Part shown: positions 54,209-64,000 of the stretch, piece by piece | Numbering within the stretch: position 1 is the stretch's first letter | How the letters are laid out: each line of letters starts with the position of its first letter | NCBI GenBank assembly: GCA_032158295.1 | Contig: CM063260.1 | Span: 3,419,501 to 3,483,500, forward strand | Origin: Pycnopodia helianthoides | Taxonomy: Eukaryota; Echinodermata; Asteroidea; Forcipulatida; Asteriidae | DNA: 64,000 nt | Reading direction: 5' to 3' | The notes under the pieces: generated by a model | Databases searched by the model: none | What the model was told of the DNA's origin: nothing | The model's input: the letters and a program-made list of their open reading frames with translations, nothing else | Translations under genes and position numbers: made by a program

Positions 54209-57200
54209 TTACTTGGACTTAAGATCTGTCACACATTTATACGTTTCCTTCTGTAAGGACAGATAACGGGGGTCATTGCCCAGACCAAACGGGGAGAAAT
54301 GACTGGACAGGTAGGCTATGCCCAGGTTCTGTTTCGGATCAGCCAAACACTGCTGGCCGCCTGCGCCTGGATGACCAAATTGCTTGTTGCCCTGGAAATA
54401 ATTAAACCAATTGCAAGAAAAAAAACTGATAAGTTGATTTGGCAAAATAAAGATTGATATAAAACTGTTTAAAAAGCTCTGTTGAACTTTGGCTGAACGA
54501 CAGCTGACTGATAATTTACTGATAAATATCAAGGCATTGAACATTCTGTAACAGTTTTTTGTTCATTCTGGGTTTCAATTTGGTCTCCAATACATTTGTT
54601 ATACCTCTGTCTTGAATGCTGTATTTTCATTGGCGCAGAACAAACACACGAGCGGGCAACAAATATCCATGTACCACTCTCCTCTCACGCGCGCGCATCA
54701 TACAACTTTCTGTGCAGCAAAGGATCAAGATTATCATCGTTTCGATGAAATTGGAGTCCTTCAGATGAGGAAAATATTACTAAGAACTCAAGACAGAGGT
54801 ATAACAAAACAGATGTTGCCTGTGGTGACATGGTCCATGGGTTTTATACACCCTCGGGGGCAAATGGCACCCGAGGCGAAGAAATGGCACCCGAGGCTTC
54901 GCCTCGGGTGCCATTTGCCTCATCGGGTGTACAAAACACCATGGACCATGTCACCACAGGCAACAATTGTATATTGTACATCTGTACATTTGCTGTCATC
55001 TAGGGTTCCATAGCTTCCTTGTGAAGGACAATGACAACAAAAGTTGAAAAAAATACCCCAAACAAACAAACAAACAAACAAAAGAGAAAGAAATGACTAC
55101 CAACCTGGAAATCAGTCAAGAAGAAACCAGTTGAGAAAGAGCTCTCCAAACAAAACAACTTGTCCTTGGTTGGGGATTTGGCTTCGCTGAAAATCCTGTC
55201 CACCATTCCTTCTGACAATAACCTTTGACCCTTGAGTGTCTGGCCGCCATTGGCCAGTATTCCATACACTTTTGCAATAGCTCTGGCTGTTCCAATTCCA
55301 GAGGCGGAAGGGTTTTCCAGTGCTCTTGCTTCTGGTTGTATCAGCTTACGGAACTTTGGGAAAAGGAAAAAAAAAAAAAAAAAAGGGCTAGCTTGTTTCC
55401 TTAATAAAATGCCAAAACAGAAAGTTCCTTTCATATTCAGTTTGACCCCCAACCATCTTGCCCCCCAAATGAGATGAAACAAATGCACCGTTTGAATGGC
55501 TCGATACATCAAAACTTCCAAAAATTATTTATTTGCCCCCGATTGCCCCCCAAAACGAAAATGTCTAGTCACCGACTTGCAAAACCAATCAGTAGACTTG
55601 AAGTTATGCATGGTTGGAATGATTAAAGAGTAAGATTGGTGTGAACACCATGTACATGAGATTGCCTTATCAGTTTACTCACAACAAATCAATATTATTG
55701 GCCTGGGGTCATCTATAATCCCAGACAACTCCCCTATGTACTGAGGCCTCAATTGTCACTGCACCAGTGATTGTTTCTCAGCATGATAAGTTTGAAGTCC
55801 TACTTGTAACCATTTTCAGTGTCAAAAACACCTTGACACCTCTCTTCCCACTACCCTTCTTGGAACATCTTAAACTCTGAACTAATAGTTGATAAACCGT
55901 CTTCAAATAGCACTACACACTAATGACGCCATTTTTGCTCAAAATACACAAATGTCAGACAAAAATTCCACCACTGACGCGATCAACACATCATCGGCGC
56001 ACCAGGCCGAAGTAGTAGTAGTCCAGTCAGTACACAGAGCACATGTAAAGCTTGGCCATGTACACACGCATACGATACCACTCACCTCCTACCAATTCCC
56101 CACCCCTACCATCACCCCCTTTCCCCATTCTCCATCCCTAGCCTGCCTTCCCTCACACCCACCACACCCCTTATACCACCCCCAAATACCTTCTCCCCAC
56201 ACCACTAACCCCTTCCCGTACCCACCGATCCCCTTCTTCTACCCCATACATTACCTTCCTCACCCTCCTCCACACCCTCCCTTATACTCCCTCTCCTAAT
56301 CCCTAACACTACCCATCATTTACACCCCTGTCTCAGATCCGGGTACTAAGCTTCTATCTTTAGCATTTAGTGCTCTACATACCTTAACTAGGATCAGTTG
56401 ATTTGTGGAGGACTTCACTGATAATACTACGACCTGTGACAAACATCCATGCAAAACACCAGGATGTTGAATCTCTGAGAATGGAGATCAGTTGGAGTGG
56501 ATTGTCCAGAGCTCCGGTTAGTCTTGCCACTCTGTAGTTCAGCTCCAAGGGAAGTCCGATGTGAACATCAATATCTGTTTCAAGTAAATTTAACGCTCAA
56601 GAAAACAATTATTGAATAATGAACAGTTTTAAGCCATAATGGTTAGCTAAGATTCTTAAGACTATTTATCAAAAGTTTTATTGTGACATCACCTTTTTGC
56701 TTAGCAATTAAGATGTATCTGTGACTAACATATCTTTAGATGGATCTTAGGATTTTCGGAAAAGATTTCCTTAAAAGTGTTCTTAATTCACAAACAGTCA
56801 GGATTTGTAAAGAAGTATTTCTCTCAATAGAGCAGCCCACTGTATATAACTCACCAAAAGGCTCCGCAATTTCTTCTCTGAAGAATTGACCTAGAGTACG
56901 GTGCTTAGGATCGACACGCCTCAATAACTGACTGCAGTAGAGACCGAATGTGAATGCATGATAACCATGGGCTGTCCCCGGTACCCACTGCGGAGGAGAC
57001 TCTGCTAGGATCTGCCCCAATGCATCATGGTCCTTGAGGAGCTTCTGGCTGATTGGTCGAGTGGTTGAAGCCAAGCCAGCCTAGTTAAAAGAAGAGAAGA
57101 ATTGCATGAACATAAAAAACTGTTATGTGGTGTATTCTTGAAAAGTTTAGGCTTTTTTGGTCTTTTGTAAAGGAGCGATGTCAAGCTTCGCATCACAAAT

Positions 57201-60200
57201 ATAATTGTTTAAACTTGTCATATTGAGAGGTTACTATTACCAAGGTAACTATTACCAAGGTTACTATAACCTGGTTACTATAACCAAGGTTACCATGCCT
57301 AATGTTACTATAACCAAGATTACTTATGCCACAGCTCGTTCCCTCTTTTTGAATCAAGAACGAATACAATATTTTAAAAACTTTTTTTTTCGGCTCAAAC
57401 TTCTTTGAATCTTCTGTCATTTCTTACCTCATGGTTGAGAAGCATTCGCACAGTGATATTCTTCTTTCCGTTTTGTGCAAATTCCGGCCAGTAAAATGCC
57501 ACAGTTTGTTCATAGTCAAGTAACCCTCGGTCTATTAGCAATAGCATACACAAGGCTGCCATACCTGGAAGACATTGTAGAATATAAAAGTAAATCCCTG
57601 CCTACCCCTGCTCTTTCTGAATGCTTCTTGCTTTTCTCTCTCCACTCTCTCTATTCATGTATTTCCACTTGACTGCTCTTGTCACCTTTGTATACATGTA
57701 TGTGTGTTGTCTTGTCATTTAGCCTTCGAGAAAGACTCTGCTAGGGTCGAAACGTCAGGCCACTAACTAATTTTTTGCATTTATACTACAGGTCCTTTTG
57801 GTTGGTAAGCAGTTTGCAACAGCTAATTCTATTTTCTCATTTATAAAAGTAAAGCTTACAGGTGAATGTAATCAATTAGATGTTCTTCAGTGGTCACATC
57901 TCTGATAGAATTAGAACATTAATTAAAAACAGCAAGAATGGGGAAAATACTCTTGTAACTTTATCTCACTAAAACAAAGCTGAATCTAGGACTGAAATGG
58001 CATTTTTTTTCTCCAGAGGCGTATTCAAACACAGTGCAATTGAAAGTTCCTCTCGTCCATTACTTGTGATAGTCTGTTGGTGTGTTTGTATGTTGTTTGT
58101 CTGTCCGTAGGTACGGGAACAAAAGCTTTGCTTCACCCTGGCCTAAATGTTGTCCTGTTTGTGATTATTTATTCAACTTCCGTGTAAATTGTTATTGTCT
58201 TTACTACTTCTCTGGTTTGCCATTATATATTCATATCATGTACCTTAACTTTAACGATGTACACAAATGTAACTTTATGGCAGCATTGAAATAAATGTGA
58301 TTAATTAATTAATTACTCATGGCCGAGCGGTTAAGAACACTGGACTCAAGCGCTGGTGTTTCTCATCAGCAGAGTATGGGTTCGAGTCCCGGTCTTGACA
58401 CTTGTGTCCTTCAGCAAGACACTTTACCATAATAGATTTGTTCTTCGGATGGGACATTAAGCTGTATGTTTCGTGTACTAGGATTGGTAGTGCATGTACA
58501 AGAACACACAACACTTACCAGGGAAGAGAAGTGGTTAACCCCGGAATTTCCCGGTTCACATAGCAAGCACCCTTGTTTACAGGTTTCCTCAGGCTTGCGA
58601 GCTACAGTGATTAAGTTCACATTATGAGCATCCTTGGTTTCATTACCAGAAATATAAAATAACAATAATAACAATAACACAGGGTTCTGCCCAGGATTTC
58701 TTTAGCAGCGGAAAAATGTTTCCCTGGAAACCATTTACGAGATGGATCAGTTACACAGTAGATCATAGAAATGGACTCAATCCGAAGAAGTACTTAAAAT
58801 GATGACTTTGGATTCCATTTTCTTTTTTACTGGTAACTACCCAATTTTACATTTTTTTTTTAAACCTTTGAAAGGAAATTGCAGGTTTGATTTTAACATT
58901 TAATAGGAAAATGTGTGGTGGTCGAAAACCTGCCAGCGGTGGTTGGGGAATCCTGAGTGCCGGGCGGGTTTTCCGGCACAAACCACTGTGGGCAGAACCC
59001 TGATAACAATAAATATATAAATGATTTGGCCAGATGGATCAAGTTACACAAATTCAAAGTTAGCACTCATCTCCCCTCAAAAGGAAATGGCAAAACCCAC
59101 AAAAAGAAAACAAACATAAGCTGACCTTTGGTCGCTGAAAATATGACGGTCATTGTGTCCTCCTTCCAGAATTGCCGGACATCAGTGTCGGCAAAACCAC
59201 CCCAAAGGTCAACGACTTTCAATCCATTGTGGTACACACTGAAGGCAGAGCCACCTGTACAGCTTTCAAGTCCATTTTTGAAATTGTCACTGGAAATATA
59301 ACCAATCAAAAATATGAAAATTTCATTCAAACTTGTCTGCAATGATGAGATTTATAATATTGCTTTTTTTTTTTGGTAAGGGAAGGCTATTGTTTCATGT
59401 GGAAAAATAAGAGCTTATAGAGTGTACTTAACAAGGTATTGTACACTTTTGGTAACAGCTCAAAATCAGTGTCCACATTTTGTGTGATTCAACATATGCA
59501 TGAACAAACAAACCTGTGAAAGTTTGAGCTTAATTGGTCATCGAGGTCACGAGAAAATAGTGAAAAGAGACCTTATGTGTTTTCTGTTTTTTCAAACATC
59601 AAGTTTTTATCATGATAAAAACTATTGTTTTACTCATTTCTCAGAAACGATAGCATTGTAGGCAGAAATATCTTAAGGAACCCTTTCTACCATTACTTAC
59701 TTTAAATCATGTAAATTATGTGTGAATCTGTGAACATTTGTGTTTTTCGATCTTACCAATAGTGCACAGGGCCTTTAACATCGTTTCAAGGGCAAACTGG
59801 ACTATTTCAATTATTTCATTTTTGTTCAAGTTTCGCAATTAATGAATAAAACATTACAAACTAATACAAAAGGTCCTAACAAATCTAACTATGAACTGAT
59901 TGAGGGTAATCTCAAAAAACATAAAGTAAACTGAACATAAGAAAGCTTCATTGAACTTTACGCAAATGTGAATTCAAATGCAGAGAAAATCGTTGACATA
60001 AGAACAAGTAAAAAAGTGTATTTCCTTTTTTCATTTGGATTGTCATGCCATTATAACAGTCTTGTCATGTATTATGTTTGATGAGGGACAACTTCATGGC
60101 GCTGCTTTGAAAGAGGTTTGTGAGATACCCATCACAATTAATAACCTGTAACTGCTACACTAAGAAAGAAATGAAAGTTGTAGAATACTGAGCTCAATTG

Positions 60201-62408
60201 TCATCTGTATCCACTCTGCACGCCCTCTATGTCACCTGTGGACATATAGGAACAATACCATGTGACATGTCTGTATACAATTAACCAGGGCCCAATTTCA
60301 TAGTGCTGCTTAACGGTAAGCAAATTTTCATGCTAACTGTAGCAGAAAAATGTGCTTAAGCATAAGCGTATTTCACAGGTTAGCAAGAAAATAAGGCAGT
60401 CATCTTGCGCGTTCACCATGTATTTGCATTGTTACATCATTCATTTTCGGGCAGTAAGCACCCGGAAGGTTAGCATGCCTTTTCGTGTGCTTACGGTTAG
60501 CAGCACTATGAAATGGAAACTCGTACGTAAGCACAGAATCGGCCGTTATAAGCAGCTCTATGAAATTGGGCCCAGATCAACCAATGGGAAAGCTAAAATG
60601 GCAGCGTGCATGAATAGGACACCGTGCATTGGCCGCCATCTTTGATGAAACGTGCACGTGTGAAAGGCTATCGTTGGCTGGGAGTTGTGCGCAGCCCCGC
60701 GTACACGCGGCGCGTTTCCGTTGTTTTTCATCAAAGATGGTGGTCGATGACGTCATGTGCAATCCATCTATTGCCTCAAAGCAAATGCTCACTAATAACT
60801 ACAGTATTCCATGAGTTCTATTTCACTGTTGCCAAGCAACAGTTGGTCATGCTATATGATCAAGTCTCTATACGCCACTCACAAATTCAAAATTGGGGCA
60901 CATTTTCTTGTTTCAAATACAAGAAAAACCATCATATTTAATACAAATAAACAATTACCACCAACAGTTAAAAATATACAACAATGTCATATGTTACAAT
61001 ATTAGAAACTGCAAATCAAAAACCATCTTAAAAATAGAATGGACTCAGGCATAGAGAAAAAATACATGTACAAGATGGAAGAAAATAGAATCAGTAGAAA
61101 ATATATAATTAAATGTGATTTGTACCAAAAATGAAAAGTAAAGTGAGATCTGTGTATGAACTTTGACAGTCACTATCATTTATAAATGTAAACCTTCATT
61201 TAAGATTTTGTAGTTATGCCATTAAAGTAAATATTGTACAGTGATAAAACAATGTGAAACCTGAGCCCAATTTTATAAAGTCTGTAAGCACAACAAACTT
61301 GCTAAGCACAAACAAATCTTGCTTAGAAGAATCAGGTAACCAGCCAATGTTTGATAAGGGTTACATTTTTGCGGCGTGTGCCCCACTCATTTGTTGCTTA
61401 TAGCAATGAAATTTGCTTTTAAGAAATTGTAACCCGGAGTTTGATGTTTTCTGTATTGAATTCAATAGAAGACCAATTATCCATACACACAGACATGGTT
61501 AACACATTTCTTTACACTGCAAAATGTCCGGAAAATAACACAAACAGATTTTAGTTTTGTTTTAGATTATGTACAACAGTATGTAAATATGGAGAGAAAA
61601 AAAATTGAAAATGCTAATTCAGGACATGAACTTTTACTGTGACCTTTTGAGTTGAGTGGAAGGAGGTCAAATCCTGCCCTTATTTGTAAGTCATCATGGG
61701 CATTGTCGTACTGTGGCTGCTAGGGTCTTTAACATATTAACCCTCCTACTGTCAGTGACTCTTGGCAACATTTTCCAGTGAGTTGACCAACCATTTGAAA
61801 CCATTCGACTGCCAAGGTTGTGTACGGTGGCACAACTGTGCACAGAACTAACTGTGTACTGTGTACATGCATTCCCTCATGGTATCATATTGCAGGCTGG
61901 CATAGTTTATCTATCATTCAAAACCACAGTGAATGGTATTGAATGGTCAAGAGGGTTAAAGCAGTTCTATCAAATTTGGCCCAGTTTGTGGCCAGTGGCG
62001 TAACAAGGCGGGGGGGGGGGGTGGGGGTTGTCCCCCAATGAGCTCGCAAAAATGCACAAATGAATGATTTGAAACATTAGATAGCCCCCCTAAGTGTATT
62101 ATTATTATCCTTGGTTCCTCCGCCCCCTACTATGAAAGTGTCTGGTTACGCCAGTGTTTGTGGCCCTATGCACTGAGGAAAGTCTGTTTGGTAAAACACA
62201 ACCAGTGCTAGGCTGATTTTAAAGGAAATTGTTACAAATTACTCAAACGATAAATTAACCATTTGTTATACAACCTGAATAGCTTGGCAACAGGCTCAAA
62301 TCCCGGCTTGACTTTACCGCGGACGTGGGGCTTTTTCTGGTGCCACCATGCACAGAGGTGTGCCGTGAGCCAACCAACGAGTGCATTATTATAGAGTGAC
62401 ATCACCAT
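54209..62408 (-). CDS. Serine beta-lactamase-like (EstB/LACTB-type) hydrolase, 7 exons, one apparent frameshift
   Basis: Exons (5' to 3'): 62408-62275, 59289-59126, 57564-57428, 57080-56855, 56574-56383, 55353-55105, 54391-54209 (TAA). Seen: GKVKPGFEPVAKLF, SAFSVYHNGLKVVDLWGGFA, then FSATKGMAALCMLLLIDRG (SxxK nucleophile and lysine), MLLNHEAGLAST, GTAHGYHAFTFGLYCSQLLR (Tyr motif), SGIGTARAIAKVYGILANGG and FGHPGAGGQ (HxG in place of KTG). This is the class C-like, esterase-type branch; substrate unknown. About 427 residues, a usual length. In 56574-56383 the entering frame (VHIGLPLELNYRVARLTGAL) reaches TAA just before a strong donor. Dropping one base near 56486-56494 gives a frame that ends in phase 0 as the next exon needs. 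The start is uncertain: ATG 62408, 62402 or 62495. The N-terminus is hydrophobic, perhaps a membrane anchor. Confidence 0.82.
54818..54963. mobile_element. Compact hairpin element of about 145 bp
   Basis: Near-perfect palindrome: gcctgtggtgacatggtcca at the left and tggaccatgtcaccacaggc at the right, with the inner arms around gcacccgaggc also inverse. It lies in a hydrolase-gene intron, between exons 55105 and 54391. Confidence 0.85.
57226..57326. repeat. 15-bp minisatellite (aaccaaggttactat)
   Basis: Six to seven imperfect units in the hydrolase-gene intron between exons 57428 and 57080. Confidence 0.85.
58316..58520 (+). repeat. tRNA-derived SINE copy
   Basis: A box tggccgagcggttaag and B box gggttcgagtcccg with a tRNA-like fold start, followed by the shared tail cttgacacttgtgtccttc. 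A matching tail and head occur at 44338-44690, and in reverse at 7085-7275 and 8296-8590. Confidence 0.8.
58680..59002. mobile_element. CAGGGTTCTGCCCA-terminus MITE (family H), copy 1
   Basis: Inverse ends cagggttctgccca / tgggcagaaccctg; the partner copy at 39007-39310 shares the interior, including gccgggcgggttttccggca. Confidence 0.85.
59432..59774. mobile_element. TTAA-family MITE (family E), copy 3
   Basis: Full copy in the first intron of the hydrolase gene, about 140 bp upstream (in gene direction) of the exon beginning at 59289. TTAA flanks are preserved on both sides. Confidence 0.88.
60289..60572. mobile_element. GGCCC-terminus MITE, 284-bp subfamily
   Basis: CAG duplicated at both ends; termini ggcccaatttcatag and ctatgaaattgggcc. 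The interior carries repeated taagca / gcttac motifs, related to the 45066 copy. Confidence 0.9.
61739..61957. mobile_element. piggyBac-like MITE (family D), copy 3
   Basis: Same family, flanked by TTAA on the left and ending aagagggttaa. A short internal deletion near the right end removes the gacagc segment. It lies in the first intron of the hydrolase gene. Confidence 0.85.
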
Positions 62409-64000
62409 GACGAGTAGAGCCCGGCTGTTACAGGAAAACCATGTACTCTGCATGAGTTTCCAACCGGTCAGTAAAACAGGGACAAAGAGTTTCATATTCC
62501 ACTGTGAAAAAATCTTTGTTTGAACTTTATCAGAAAAATATGATGTGTCGAGCTTTTGTACATAAATTGAGGATCTGACCCATATACAATACAAGTTCAA
62601 GGTCCAGCATACTTCGCTACTAATTAACTATGAATTACTGTACACACAAGTTTGTAGCCTCCACAATGCAGCCAGAGATATCAGGGTTTTTCCAGAACCA
62701 AAGTAACATGAAACTTTCTTAGAAACAGGAAACATTGCTAAGCATAATTATCTAACTAAGCAGCAAAAACATAGCAGAGAGCCAGTGACCCACAATGTGA
62801 ATGACATAGTTTGTTGGCTGGTGCCCTGTTTTTGCTAAGGAACAAAAATAATGTTGTTTATGGTTATTATCAATTGAGCCTCTGCACTGTTAGGCAGATG
62901 GTCAAACCATTCTTCCTTCTGCTGAATAACAATAATATTAATAATAATTTGGGGGCTATTTCATCCTTACTTGCAGCTGAGAAGCTGAATTGCAAAGGAC
63001 GCAGCCACAACGTGTTCGAGTCTTAGGCATGTAAGGGCACCTTTGGTAGCCAGCCGCATTGACCCATGTTTATGACCGGGAAGCACAGCCAGAAATTGAA
63101 AGTGCTTGATTTTTTCCAGAGAAAGGAAAACCGGAGGGCCTGGAGAAACACTTTGGTGGCATAGGAGAGAACCAATGCACAACTCTACTAACACAAATGG
63201 CCTTAGCCCAGGGATCGAACCAGGGCCATAGTGGTGAAAGGCGAGCGCTTTACGCACCAGCCACACCTGAACCTTACTATACTCAGCATTAATTGTTATT
63301 ATCATTAATACAGTGTACTACTATACTCAGCCTCCTTTATTCTATGAAGGCCTCTCTACCATCTTTTCCCTTTCTAGGTCTCTTGTTCGTTGTTTCAAGA
63401 GGCAAAACACCAAATCTACAACTTTCTCATAAAATCCCAGAGTTCATCTGACCATCTCAGGCTTAAAAAAAATGCTCATAAATTCATTCACTGTTCACTT
63501 ATTGTTAATGCCCTGATGTTTATTTACACATGCATTCAAGTTGCATAGTTCAGTGACAGTGATGCTAATATTTTATCTGGCATGACAAAAGAATTATGCA
63601 CCAAATTGCTAAATTGTTGATGAACAAATAGAAACTAGCAAACGTTGCAAACATTTTAAGGAACTTAGCAACAAAACTTAGCAGTATTTGGAAATAGTAA
63701 AGCTTGGCTCATATGTCATTGCGAAAGCAAAGTTAATTATCTTGCGTCACAACTAGAAAACAGCAGTACTGATTGATTTGTAACACAAACTTGCTCTGCA
63801 TTCACTTTTGCATAAAGTATTAACCGGGTTTAAGCCTCAATATATTATGATAAATCTATTATTACTTCTATCTAATTGGTCCTATTCTAACTGTTTACTT
63901 AATGAGAAATACATTCTTTCCCTTGAGGCAGATTTAGTTTTCCGATAAAACTTCATATCATACTTTAAAGACACTGGACACCTTTGGTAATTGTCAAAGA
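62409..64000. other. Upstream of the hydrolase gene
   Basis: Possible extra N-terminal codons reach 62495. Beyond that are a decayed family A MITE (about 62700-62840), a SINE-like remnant with gatcgaaccagggcc (63040-63265) and the truncated start of a family E element at 63963-64000. No further exon recognised. Confidence 0.55.

Noticed and set aside
58316..58400. Functional tRNA gene (Leu/Ser-like)
   Set aside because: A and B boxes are present, but the acceptor stem does not close and a SINE-type tail shared with other loci follows.

Overview
The window is animal genomic DNA: long spliced genes with GT–AG introns, AT-rich introns, and dense short inverted-repeat transposons (MITEs), SINE/LINE remnants and minisatellites. 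Protein similarity and repeat style suggest a deuterostome invertebrate, most likely an echinoderm (ambulacrarian). The species cannot be fixed from sequence alone.

Layout. (1) 856–32110, plus strand: the 3' part (26 coding exons, about 1,474 codons) of a Mi-2/CHD3-4-5 chromatin remodeller. The chromodomains and Walker A exon lie upstream of the window. Helicase motifs Ia–VI, DUF1087, DUF1086, an acidic linker and CHDCT2 follow in order, then a C-terminal extension ending in a His/Lys/Ser-rich tail. Three exons each need one extra base to stay in frame. (2) 36228–36930, minus: an apparently intronless secreted protein with a C-type lectin domain and a PAN/apple-like domain, with one extra base near its start. 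(3) 39737–49503, minus: a complete 13-exon LSG1, the circularly permuted GTPase that releases NMD3 from pre-60S ribosomes. Its ninth intron is a U12-type AT–AC intron, and part of its P-loop exon is tandemly duplicated with a MITE inside the copy. (4) 54209–62408, minus: a serine beta-lactamase-like hydrolase in seven exons, with one apparent extra base.

Between and inside the genes are several non-autonomous transposon families. One has GGCCC termini and 3-bp CWG target duplications (PIF/Harbinger-like). At least four have TTAA target duplications (piggyBac-like target choice). Minisatellites fill several CHD introns. One of them, at 27.1–27.7 kb, has amplified the exon–intron junction itself, so each repeat carries a 5' splice-site-like sequence.

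The genes are housekeeping or secreted functions with no operon-like link. No wholly new enzymatic system was recognised. The most notable items are the U12 intron that is mostly transposon, the splice-site-bearing minisatellite, the duplicated P-loop exon, the lectin–PAN gene hidden by a frameshift, and the clustered single-base indels.
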